A stretch of DNA of 64,000 bases, taken from positions 267,357-331,356 of the forward strand of contig JBFXJP010000003.1 in NCBI GenBank assembly GCA_050174775.1. The letters run 5' to 3'. The stretch comes from CAYPGJ01 sp050174775. Its GTDB lineage: Bacteria; Planctomycetota; Phycisphaerae; Phycisphaerales; UBA1924. Below the pieces are notes generated by a model. That model ran no database searches. It saw nothing but the letters and a program-made list of their open reading frames with translations, and was not told the origin of the DNA. The position numbers and the translations under genes were made by a program. This document shows, in pieces, positions 40,887-49,191 of the stretch (its first letter is position 1; each line of letters begins with the position of its first letter).

Positions 40887-42497
40887 TCAGTTGCACTCGG
40901 CGCCGTAGTTGGAGAGGACGTTGTTGAGGTCGCCGAAGCCGTAGGTGGTGCCGTAGCCGGAGAGGACGATGTTGAGGTCTTCGAAGTTGACGATGTTGTT
41001 GCCGTTGACGTCGCCCTCGAGGAGGCACGCGGGGCCCATGAGCTGCGCGGTGGCCGAGCCGCCCGTGCGGAAGAGGCCGAGCGTCGCGTTGACGGGCACC
41101 GGGGGCTGGTTGGCGGTGAAGCGGAAGTTGTAGAGGGTGCTCCAGCGGAGTGCGTTGGAGTTGCCGACGGGGGTGACGGGGACCATGCTCCAGGTCATGT
41201 TGCCGCCGGAGTTGGTGGGGACCCAGTCGGTGCCGTCGTAGTTGTAGAACGAGCTGGAGGCGGGGCTGCCGTCGCCGTCGCCGGAGTGGTAGGCCACGTC
41301 CTTGAAGCCGACGTTGGTGAGGGTGGAGGCGCCGACGGGGATGGAGAAGGAAGAGGCGGAGGAGTGGGAGTTGAGGTTGAAGACGGCGTACTCGTAGGTC
41401 CAGGTGCCGTTGCCGTTATCGGTGACCTTGTAGCCGATGATGAAGCGGCCGACCTTGCCGGCGGTGAGGCCGCCGTCGCCGGGGACATCGACGTTGACGA
41501 TGGTGACGCTGGGATCGAAGTCCTGCCAAGCCTGGATGGCGGGCTTCTCGCGGACGGTGGCAGCGGCGAAGGGGAGGCTCTGGGCCCAACCGCCGCCGTT
41601 CCAGCTCACGTTGAAGCGACGGTAGGAGGCGTTGTTGAGGCCGTTGCCCAGGGGCTGTGCGACGCCGGCGAACGCCGCGTCATGGGGAGAGATGTACTGG
41701 CCTTCGGCGATGTAGATCGCGCCGGAGTTGAGGGCGGGATCGAGGTCGGCCGGGTTGACCTGGATGCGCTTGGTGAGGGAGTTGGCGCCCGGGGGCGTCC
41801 ACTGGCGCTGCGGGGAGGGCCAGGAGAAGGCGCCGGTGGAGGCGTTGACTTCCCAGCGGGGCCCGAGGTTGGTCTGCGAGCCGTTGAGGGAGGAGGAGTA
41901 GGGGTCGGAGCAGCCGACTCCGAGGACCGAGCCGCCCGCGCCGTTGCAGGAGCAGCAGAGGTTCTGGGTGAGTGCGGTGAAGCCGTGCTTGAGCCAGGAG
42001 AGGCCGATCTGCTCGATGCGGCCGTCCTTGATGCGGTAGAAGTTCTGGGCGATGACGGGGTGGTCGGTGGAGTTGGAGATCCAGTTGACGTTCTGGCTGC
42101 CGAGGTTGCAGGAGGTGGTGCCGATGGAGAAGGCCTGCATGCCGTTGACGGGGCCGCCGGAGGTGTAGGAGCCGATGGAGATGAGGTCGCCGACGATGAT
42201 GTCGGGGCCGGTGTTGGGGGTGCAGCCGCCATCGATCTGGACGTTGAATTCGCGAGCCTCGGGGCCGAAGGCCTTGGCGCGGTTCTCCCATGTGGTGGCT
42301 TCGCTGATACGGCCCATGTCCCGGAGGACGGCGGCCATGCGGAGCATCGTGGTGGCGTCATTGGGGTCGTGCTCGAGAGCCGACGTGAGGGTCTGGAGGA
42401 TTCCAGCCTCCCAGTTGTCAGCGGCGCACAGGGGGGACGTGAGGCTCGTGGCCGCGCCTGCGGCGAGGAGCGCGGCGATACCGTGCAGTCTGCTCAT
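40887..42497 (-). CDS. Secreted dockerin-tailed protein with TPR-like N-terminus (copy B)
   Basis: The 536-residue paralogue of copy A has a signal peptide (LHGIAALLAAGAATSLTSPLCA), a TPR-like helix pair (TLTSALEHDPNDATTMLRMAAVLRDMGRISEAT), the same large domain (DIIVGDLISIGSYTSGGPVNG, FSIGTTSCNLGS, HPVIAQNFYRIKDGRIEQIGLSWLKHGF, GVGCSDPYSSSLNG, GRFIIGYKVTDNGNGTWTYEYAV) and a dockerin-like tail (EGDVNGNNIVNFEDLNIVLSGYGTTYG). Cysteines in matching positions suggest disulfides outside the cytoplasm. Only one clear calcium-type loop is present in the tail, unlike canonical two-loop dockerins. Confidence 0.75.
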   Translation of the reverse strand: MSRLHGIAALLAAGAATSLTSPLCAADNWEAGILQTLTSALEHDPNDATTMLRMAAVLRDMGRISEATTWENRAKAFGPEAREFNVQIDGGCTPNTGPDIIVGDLISIGSYTSGGPVNGMQAFSIGTTSCNLGSQNVNWISNSTDHPVIAQNFYRIKDGRIEQIGLSWLKHGFTALTQNLCCSCNGAGGSVLGVGCSDPYSSSLNGSQTNLGPRWEVNASTGAFSWPSPQRQWTPPGANSLTKRIQVNPADLDPALNSGAIYIAEGQYISPHDAAFAGVAQPLGNGLNNASYRRFNVSWNGGGWAQSLPFAAATVREKPAIQAWQDFDPSVTIVNVDVPGDGGLTAGKVGRFIIGYKVTDNGNGTWTYEYAVFNLNSHSSASSFSIPVGASTLTNVGFKDVAYHSGDGDGSPASSSFYNYDGTDWVPTNSGGNMTWSMVPVTPVGNSNALRWSTLYNFRFTANQPPVPVNATLGLFRTGGSATAQLMGPACLLEGDVNGNNIVNFEDLNIVLSGYGTTYGFGDLNNVLSNYGAECN

Positions 42498-42970
42498 CTC
42501 GTGGGTTCCTCGTTCTGGGACTCTTCTCTTTCGGGCATCACACCGAACGTCTCCTCCGGACCCAACCGGAGGGGACTTTCCATACTACTACTGGAATTGG
42601 GACGAACAATAAGAATCGCGCAGACGCCAAAAAAATGCGGTGCGCATAACTGGTGTGGGGTGTCTGGTAGTCATGGTTTTTCCGAGGGTGTGCCCCTGAC
42701 CTTGGGGGCGCCCAAATGGCAGCCGAACCTGCCAGGGTTGGGATGATCGACACGGAAGAGGGTTCGGGGGCTCAGCAGAGGGCGGTCAAACGCCGATCTG
42801 AGACCGTTCTGGCCTATTGCGCCTGGCGCCTCGCTCGCTTCTCGGAGCCTGTGCCTGTGCGCCAACCGTCGGCAGGGGAGCATCCTGTGCGGGCGGCGGA
42901 CGAACAAGCGGTTACGGGGCGTTCGCCTACAGTGCCCCCGGAAGAGGAAGTTCAGGCAGGGAGAGTCAGA
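42498..42970. other. Intergenic region between dockerin protein B and clpC
   Basis: The dockerin side holds a 7-pair hairpin CCTCCGG / CCGGAGG (42553-42571) in its probable 5' leader and, on the minus strand, TTGTTC and TAGTAT 16 bases apart, a possible promoter. The clpC side (42716-42970) is open in the clpC frame but unconserved; no clear promoter was found there. Confidence 0.4.
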
Positions 42971-45505
42971 ATGTTCGAACGCTTCACAGATCGGGCTCGC
43001 AAGGTGATGGCCCTGGCCAACCAGGAGGCCCAGCGTTTCAACCACGAATACATCGGGACCGAGCACATCCTGCTCGGGCTCGTGAAGGAAGGCTCCGGCG
43101 TCGGGGCGAACGTCCTCAAGAACCTCGATGTGGACCTGCGCAAGGTCCGCATGGAGGTCGAGAAGCTCGTGAAGGCCGGTCCTGAGATGGTGACGATGGG
43201 CAAGCTGCCCCACACCCCCCGGGCCAAGAAGGTCATCGAGTTTGCGATCGAGGAGGCCCGGAACCTCAATCACAACTACGTCGGCACGGAGCACCTGCTG
43301 CTCGGCCTCCTGCGCGAGCACGACGGCGTTGCGGCGCAGGTCCTCATGAACCTCGGGCTGAAGCTTGAGGAGGTGCGCGAGGAGGTGCTGAACCTTCTCG
43401 GCGCCGGGATGGAGGCCAACGACGAGGCGGGCGGCGGCGGCGAGCCGGGCGTGAAGTCCGAGTCGGGCGGTGGCCCGAGCGGGGAGCGTCGCGGCAAGTC
43501 GAAGACGCCGGCGCTCGACTCTTTCGGGCGCGACCTGACGGAGCTGGCCAAGGAGAGCCAGCTCGACCCGGTGATCGGGCGCGCGGGCGAGATCGAGCGC
43601 GTCGTGCAGATCCTGTGCCGGCGCACCAAGAACAATCCCGTCCTGCTCGGCGAGGCGGGCGTGGGCAAGACCGCCATCGTGGAGGGTCTGGCTCAGCTGA
43701 TCGTCGGCCAGGACGTCCCGGAGATCCTGCGCGACAAGCGCCTCGTCGTGCTCGACCTGGCGATGATGGTCGCGGGGACGAAGTACCGCGGTCAGTTCGA
43801 GGAGCGGATCAAGGCCGTGATGTCCGAGGTGCGTCGCGCCAAGAACATCATCCTGTTCATCGACGAGCTGCACACGCTGGTGGGGGCGGGCGGGGCGGAG
43901 GGCGCGATCGACGCGTCGAACGTGCTGAAGCCCGCGCTGGCGCGCGGCGAGATCCAGTGCATCGGCGCCACGACGTTCGACGAGTACCGCAAGTACATCG
44001 AGAAGGACGCGGCGCTCTCTCGGCGTTTCCAGCCGATCACGGTGGAGCCGCCGACCAACGACCAGACGATCGAGATTCTCAAGGGTCTGCGCGATCGGTA
44101 CGAGTCGCACCACCGGGTGCGGATCACGGACGACGCGATCAAGGCCGCGGTCGAGCTGTCGGGCCGGTACATCTCCGGTCGCGTGCAGCCGGACAAGTCG
44201 ATCGACGTGATCGACGAGGCGGGGGCGCGCGTGCGGATCAAGTCGATGGCGAAGCCGCCGAACCTGGCGGAGCTGGAGGCGCAGATCGAGCGTCTGAGCG
44301 CGGACAAGGACGAGGCCGTGAAGGCCGCGGACTACGAGCGCGCCGCGGAGCTGCGCGATCAGGCGGAGCAGCTGCGTCGCTCGAAGGAGCAGGCGCAGCG
44401 CGAGTGGCGCGAGAAGCGCGCGTCCGAGTACGACGGGACGGTGGACGAGGAGGCGATCGCGGAGGTCGTCTCGAAGATGACGGGCGTGCCGCTGCAGCGG
44501 CTGGAGAGCGAGGAGGCGCAGCGCCTGCTCAAGCTCGAGGGCGAGCTGCACAAGCGCGTCGTGTCGCAGGAGGACGCGGTCAAGGCCGTGGCCCGCGCGA
44601 TCCGTCGCGCCCGCGCCGGCCTGAAGGACCCGAAGCGTCCGATGGGCTCGTTCATCTTCGTGGGCCCCTCGGGCGTGGGAAAGACGCTGCTCTCCAAGGC
44701 GCTGGCCGAGTTCATGTTCGGTGACGAGGAAGCGCTCATCCAGCTCGACATGTCGGAGTACATGGAGAAGCACAACGTGTCGCGTCTGGTCGGCGCGCCT
44801 CCCGGGTACGTGGGGTACGAAGAGGGCGGCCAGCTCACCGAGCGCGTCCGCCGTCGGCCCTACTCGGTCATCCTGCTGGACGAGATCGAGAAGGCGCACC
44901 CGGACGTGTTCAACATGCTCCTCCAGATCATGGAGGAGGGGCGGCTCACCGACTCCTTCGGGCGCCACGTCGACTTCCGCAACACCATCCTCATCATGAC
45001 GTCGAACATCGGGGCCGATCTCATCAAGGGCGGCGGCGGCTTCGGCTTCGCCAAGCGCGATGACACCGCCTCGTTCGACAACATCAAGACCGTGCTCCAG
45101 AAGGAGATCGAGCGCTACTTCCGTCCGGAGTTCATCAACCGGCTCGACGAGATCATCGTGTTCCGTCCGCTGACGAAGACCGACCTCTACACCATCGTCG
45201 AGTACGAGGTGGGCAAGGTCACGAAGCGTCTGCAGGAGCAGGGCATCATCCTCGAGCTCGATCAGCCCGCGAAGGACTTCCTCATCGAGAAGGGCTACAA
45301 CCCCGACTTCGGCGCGCGGCCGCTGCGCCGGGCCATCGGGCAGTACGTCGAGGACCCGCTCTCCGAGTCGATCCTCACGGGCGAGTTCAAGGGCAAGGGC
45401 CGCATCAAGGTCACCCGCAAGGAGGGCCAGGAGCACCTGTTCTTCGAGGGGCTCGAGGCTCCGGAGAAGCCCGTCGAGGCAGAGGCCGCGGGCAGCACCA
45501 CCTGA
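42971..45505 (+). CDS. clpC: ClpC-type AAA+ unfoldase of the Clp protease
   Basis: The 844-residue product has a double Clp-N domain (MFERFTDRARKVMALANQEAQRFNHEYIGTEHILLGL; second repeat at about 80-145), AAA-1 with Walker A GEAGVGKT (about 226), the UVR-type middle domain (ADKDEAVKAADYERAAELRDQAEQL), which identifies ClpC rather than ClpB or ClpA, and AAA-2 with GPSGVGKT (about 564) and the D2-small region. It unfolds substrates for ClpP, which is not encoded here. GGGAGAG lies upstream of the ATG; the open upstream extension is not conserved. A strong terminator follows. G/C excess shifts sign near 44,800. Confidence 0.96.
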   Translation: MFERFTDRARKVMALANQEAQRFNHEYIGTEHILLGLVKEGSGVGANVLKNLDVDLRKVRMEVEKLVKAGPEMVTMGKLPHTPRAKKVIEFAIEEARNLNHNYVGTEHLLLGLLREHDGVAAQVLMNLGLKLEEVREEVLNLLGAGMEANDEAGGGGEPGVKSESGGGPSGERRGKSKTPALDSFGRDLTELAKESQLDPVIGRAGEIERVVQILCRRTKNNPVLLGEAGVGKTAIVEGLAQLIVGQDVPEILRDKRLVVLDLAMMVAGTKYRGQFEERIKAVMSEVRRAKNIILFIDELHTLVGAGGAEGAIDASNVLKPALARGEIQCIGATTFDEYRKYIEKDAALSRRFQPITVEPPTNDQTIEILKGLRDRYESHHRVRITDDAIKAAVELSGRYISGRVQPDKSIDVIDEAGARVRIKSMAKPPNLAELEAQIERLSADKDEAVKAADYERAAELRDQAEQLRRSKEQAQREWREKRASEYDGTVDEEAIAEVVSKMTGVPLQRLESEEAQRLLKLEGELHKRVVSQEDAVKAVARAIRRARAGLKDPKRPMGSFIFVGPSGVGKTLLSKALAEFMFGDEEALIQLDMSEYMEKHNVSRLVGAPPGYVGYEEGGQLTERVRRRPYSVILLDEIEKAHPDVFNMLLQIMEEGRLTDSFGRHVDFRNTILIMTSNIGADLIKGGGGFGFAKRDDTASFDNIKTVLQKEIERYFRPEFINRLDEIIVFRPLTKTDLYTIVEYEVGKVTKRLQEQGIILELDQPAKDFLIEKGYNPDFGARPLRRAIGQYVEDPLSESILTGEFKGKGRIKVTRKEGQEHLFFEGLEAPEKPVEAEAAGSTT

Positions 45506-45532
45506 CCCTTCCCCATCACACGCGCACATGCA

Positions 45533-45561
45533 CGCCCCGCCCTTTTCGGCGGGGCGTTTTT
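45533..45561 (+). terminator. Terminator of clpC
   Basis: CGCCCCGCC (45533-45541) pairs with GGCGGGGCG (45548-45556) and is followed by TTTTT. Confidence 0.9.
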
Positions 45562-45593
45562 CAATCCTGCGTCGTCCCGGCGTGCGCGCGTGC

Positions 45594-45599
45594 TATCCT
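45594..45599 (+). promoter_or_regulatory. TANNNT -10 box (TATCCT) of the OGT-like operon, leaderless type
   Basis: TATCCT lies eight bases before the ATG at 45608 and 33 bases past the clpC terminator. It would drive all four glycosyltransferase genes. Confidence 0.5.
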
Positions 45600-45607
45600 C
45601 CGCGCCC

Positions 45608-47410
45608 ATGCGCGACGTTTCCCACAAGCTGCAGCACGCCGTCGCGCTCCTTGAGGCCGGGCGATCCCACGACGCGCTCTCCGCCCTCATGCGCCTCCTG
45701 CCCTCGGCGCCCCGGGACCCCGTCGTCAACGGGCTGCTCGCGCAGGCGTGCATCTCCACGGGCAACCCCGAGCGCGGCGAGTACTACGCCCAGCAAGCGC
45801 TCAAGGCGGCGCCGGGCGAGCCCGGGCTCGTCATCACGCTCGCGTCCTCCTTCTCGACGCGCGACAAGCAGGAGGAGGCCTTTCAGATCCTCGACAAGGC
45901 CCACGCGCAGCGCCCCGAACACGAGCACCTTGCCTGCGCCTGGCTCGGCTCGCTCCAGCTCACCAAGCGATACAAGCGCGCGATCACGGAGGGCGAGGCG
46001 CTCGCGGCGCGCTTCCCCGACAACACGGAGGTCTGCTCACGCCTCGCGAGCGCGCTCGTGGAGATGGGCTACGCGCAGCGTGCCGCGGAGGTCGTTCGCG
46101 CCGGCCTGCGTCGCGCGCCCGATGAGCATCGGCTCGCCACCGAGCTGTGCACGATGCTCACCTACAGCGATCAGGCCGCGCCGCAGGAGGTGTTCGAGGC
46201 GCACCGCGCGTACGGCCGGCTCCTCCAGCGGCTCATCCCGCACACCCCGGCGCCGTTCGCGAACACGCCCGACCCCGACCGGCGCATCCGCGTCGCGATC
46301 ATCTCGCCCGACTTCGGCTTCCACCCCGTCGGGCTCTTCCTCGAGCCGCTGCTCGCGCACCTCGACCGTTCGCGCGTCGATGTCTACCTCTATTCCACCA
46401 ACCAGACCGAAGACTGGATGACGCAGCGCCTCCGCGCCCACGCCACGCAGTGGCGCCACCGCCCGGATCTCACGATCGCGCAGCATGCCGACCTCATGCG
46501 CGATGACGGCGTCGACGTGCTCTTCGACGTCAGCGGGCACACGCTCGGCTCGGCCTACCCGCTCTTCCGGCTGCGTCCGGCGCCCGTGCAGGTCTCGTGG
46601 CTCGGCTTCCCGAACACGAGCGGGCTCGAGGAGATGGATTGGCGCATCGTCGACTCCATCACCGATCCCGACACGCCCGAGGTCAACGCGCTCGCCAGCG
46701 AGCGGCTCTACCGGCTCGACCCGTGCTTCCTGTGCTACCGCGCGCCGGAAGCGGAGCACGATCCGGGCGTTGTCGAGGCGCCGTCCCTCGCGAGCGGCAA
46801 GCCGTTCACGTTCGGCTCGTTCAACTCGGTGTCGAAGATCGGCGATCGGACGCTCGCCCTCTGGGCGCGCATCCTCCGCGAGACCCCGGGCTCGCGCCTC
46901 CTGCTCAAGTACACGGCGTACGCGCACGAGGAGGGCCGCGCACTCATGCTCGAGCGTTTCGCGGAGCACGCCGTCGAAGCCGATCGCATCGAACTCCGGC
47001 CCGCCGACCGGGACTACCGCGCGTTCCTCGCGAACTACCACGACGTCGATCTCGCGCTGGACACGATGCCGTTCAACGGCGCGACGACGACGTGCGATGC
47101 GCTCTTCATGGGCGTGCCCGTGCTGTGTGCGCGCGGGGGTCGGTGCGCCGCACGCGTGGCCTCGAGCATCCTCCGCGCCGTGGGGCTCGATGAGCTCGTC
47201 GCGCAGGACGACGAGGGGTACGTCCGGACCGCCCGCGAGATCGCGACCGACCCCGAGCGTCTCCGCGCGCTCCGCGCCGGTCTGCGGGAGCGCTTCCTGG
47301 CGTCGCCCGCGGGCGACGCTCCCGCGTTCGCCGTGCGCTTCGAGGCCGGCGTGCGCGAGATGTGGCGCGAGTGGTGCGGGCGCGCCCGAACGAATGTCGG
47401 CGCGTCATGA
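45608..47410 (+). CDS. TPR-containing OGT/SPINDLY-type glycosyltransferase, copy 1 of 4
   Basis: The 600-residue product has about five N-terminal TPR helix pairs (to about residue 190) and a GT41 catalytic region. VAIISPDFGFHPVGLF carries the histidine matching the human OGT active-site region, TFGSFNSVSKIGDRTL carries the lysine matching K842, and MPFNGATTTCDALFMGVPVLC is the nucleotide-sugar motif. It probably adds GlcNAc or another sugar to serine/threonine or asparagine side chains of proteins. ATG at 45608 follows TATCCT by eight bases. It overlaps copy 2 by ATGA. Confidence 0.88.
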   Translation: MRDVSHKLQHAVALLEAGRSHDALSALMRLLPSAPRDPVVNGLLAQACISTGNPERGEYYAQQALKAAPGEPGLVITLASSFSTRDKQEEAFQILDKAHAQRPEHEHLACAWLGSLQLTKRYKRAITEGEALAARFPDNTEVCSRLASALVEMGYAQRAAEVVRAGLRRAPDEHRLATELCTMLTYSDQAAPQEVFEAHRAYGRLLQRLIPHTPAPFANTPDPDRRIRVAIISPDFGFHPVGLFLEPLLAHLDRSRVDVYLYSTNQTEDWMTQRLRAHATQWRHRPDLTIAQHADLMRDDGVDVLFDVSGHTLGSAYPLFRLRPAPVQVSWLGFPNTSGLEEMDWRIVDSITDPDTPEVNALASERLYRLDPCFLCYRAPEAEHDPGVVEAPSLASGKPFTFGSFNSVSKIGDRTLALWARILRETPGSRLLLKYTAYAHEEGRALMLERFAEHAVEADRIELRPADRDYRAFLANYHDVDLALDTMPFNGATTTCDALFMGVPVLCARGGRCAARVASSILRAVGLDELVAQDDEGYVRTAREIATDPERLRALRAGLRERFLASPAGDAPAFAVRFEAGVREMWREWCGRARTNVGAS

Positions 47411-49191
47411 GTGCGGCGGAACTCCAACGCGCTCGTGCGCTCCTCTCGCAGGGCAAGCCCGCGGAGGCGAAGCAGGCCGCGATGCGCGCGCTGGCGCGCT
47501 CGCCGCGGGACGCGCAGACGCACGGCCTCGCCTCGGTGCTCTTTGCCGCGCTGGGTGAGACGGAGCGTGCGTTGTTCTACGCGGAGCGGTCGGCGACACT
47601 GGCGCCGCACGATGCGCGGGCGGTCGCGACGCTGGGGGATGCGCTGTTGGCCGCGGGGCGCACCGCGGATGCGCTGCCGGTGCTCGATCGCGCGATCGAG
47701 CGTGATCCATCGTTCCTAGAGGCGCTGGTCTCGCGCACACACGCGCTCGCGGTGCTGCGCCGCTGGTCGGACGCCGAGGCCGCGGCGCGGGATGCGCTCG
47801 AGCTCCACCCGAACGAGCCGCGCCTGACGGGGAACCTGGCCGCGTGCCTCATCGAGACAGGCCACGCGCGGGGCGCGGTGGACCTGCTGCGCGCGGCGCG
47901 CGCCGTCCACCCGGACGATCTCCGCATCGCCACCGCGCTCGCTCAGGCCTGCACGTACGCGGACGGGCTGAGCGCGGAGGAGGTCTGGCTCGAGCACAAG
48001 GCGTACGGCGATCTGCTCGAGCGCCTCGCCCCGGCGCCGCCCGCCCCGCACGCCAACACGCCCGAGCCGGAGCGGACGATCCGTGTCGGGCTCCTGTCCT
48101 CCGATCTCCGCTGGCACCCCGTCGGGCTGTTCGTGGAGACACTGCTCCGCGCGCTCCCGCGCGACCGGCTGCACGTCGTGTGCTTCGCAACGTCCTCTGC
48201 AGAGGACGCGGTGACTCTGCGTCTCCGCGCGCTCTCCGACACATGGCAGCAGGTCGCGCACCTCTCCATCGGGGAACTCGCCGCGGCCATCCGCAAGGAC
48301 GCCATCGACATCCTCGTCGATCTCGGCGGGCACACCGCGAGCAGCCGGCTTCCCGCGCTCCATCTCAAGCCGGCGCCCGTGCAGGCGAGCTGGCTGGGAT
48401 ACCTCAACACCACGGGGCTGCAGCGCATCGATCACCGGCTCGTCGACGCGCACACCGATCCGGCTGAGGCGCAGCATTGGAGCGCCGAAGCGCTCGTGCG
48501 GCTGGAGCCCGCCTTCCTCGCGTACACGCCGTCGAGCGATGCGCCCGAGACTCCACCGGCGCGCGACCCAGCGCAGCCCTTCACGTTCGGCTCGTTCAAC
48601 GCGCTCTCCAAGTGCACGGACGCGACCGTCGAGCTGTGGAGCCGTGTGCTGAACGCGGCGCCGGGCTCGCGCCTTGTGCTGCGCCACACCGCGCTCGGCG
48701 TGCCGGAGGTGTGCGAGAAACTGCGCGCTCGCTTCGCGTCACACGGCATCGACCCGGCTCGTATCAGCACCGAGCCTCCCGTGCCCGATCATGCGGCTCT
48801 ATTCAAGGCGTACGCGCACATCGACGTCGCTCTCGACCCGCTCCCCTTCAACGGCGGCACCACCACGTGCGAATCGCTCCTGGCGGGGCTGCCCGTCGTC
48901 ACGCTCCCGGGCGAGCGGTCGTGCTCGCGCGTGGGGCTCAGCCTGCTCAGCGCGGCCGGCCTGAAGGAGTGCGTCGCGCGCGACGGGGCGCACTATGTCG
49001 AGATCGCCTCGGCCTTTGCGCGCGAGCCCGATCGTCTCGCCGCGCTCCGAGCCGAGCTTCCCGAGCGCATCCGCGCCTCGGCCCTGTGCGACGGCGAGCG
49101 GTTCGCCCTGTCCTTTGAGGGAGCGCTGCGGGAGATGTGGAGGGGGTGGTGTGCGAGGGGAGCGAACAGCGGAGGGGGTGAGCATGGCTGA
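47407..49191 (+). CDS. TPR-containing OGT/SPINDLY-type glycosyltransferase, copy 2 of 4
   Basis: The 594-residue product has N-terminal TPR pairs (ALLSQGKPAEAKQAAMRALARSPRDAQTHG and following) and the GT41 domain with VGLLSSDLRWHPVGLF, TFGSFNALSKCTDATV (lysine retained) and LPFNGGTTTCESLLAGLPVVTLPG. The ATTTCDALWMG motif of the others reads GTTTCESLLAG here, the most diverged of the four. Start ATG overlaps the stop of copy 1 (ATGA); the end overlaps the start of copy 3 by eight bases. Its 5' 250 bases are G-rich, the rest C-rich. Confidence 0.87.
   Translation: MSAAELQRARALLSQGKPAEAKQAAMRALARSPRDAQTHGLASVLFAALGETERALFYAERSATLAPHDARAVATLGDALLAAGRTADALPVLDRAIERDPSFLEALVSRTHALAVLRRWSDAEAAARDALELHPNEPRLTGNLAACLIETGHARGAVDLLRAARAVHPDDLRIATALAQACTYADGLSAEEVWLEHKAYGDLLERLAPAPPAPHANTPEPERTIRVGLLSSDLRWHPVGLFVETLLRALPRDRLHVVCFATSSAEDAVTLRLRALSDTWQQVAHLSIGELAAAIRKDAIDILVDLGGHTASSRLPALHLKPAPVQASWLGYLNTTGLQRIDHRLVDAHTDPAEAQHWSAEALVRLEPAFLAYTPSSDAPETPPARDPAQPFTFGSFNALSKCTDATVELWSRVLNAAPGSRLVLRHTALGVPEVCEKLRARFASHGIDPARISTEPPVPDHAALFKAYAHIDVALDPLPFNGGTTTCESLLAGLPVVTLPGERSCSRVGLSLLSAAGLKECVARDGAHYVEIASAFAREPDRLAALRAELPERIRASALCDGERFALSFEGALREMWRGWCARGANSGGGEHG

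Noticed and set aside
42716..42970. N-terminal extension of ClpC by 85 residues
   Set aside because: It is in frame but precedes the conserved MFERFTDRARKVMALA start of ClpC and has no ribosome site.
42671..45529. A 952-codon frame antisense to clpC, and similar long antisense frames at 7546-10095 (-), 24043-26952 (+), 3265-4746 (+) and 29046-30473 (+)
   Set aside because: They are mirror frames of clearly conserved genes, rich in Arg/His/Leu or Arg/Pro as expected from GC-rich third positions, with no recognisable domains.
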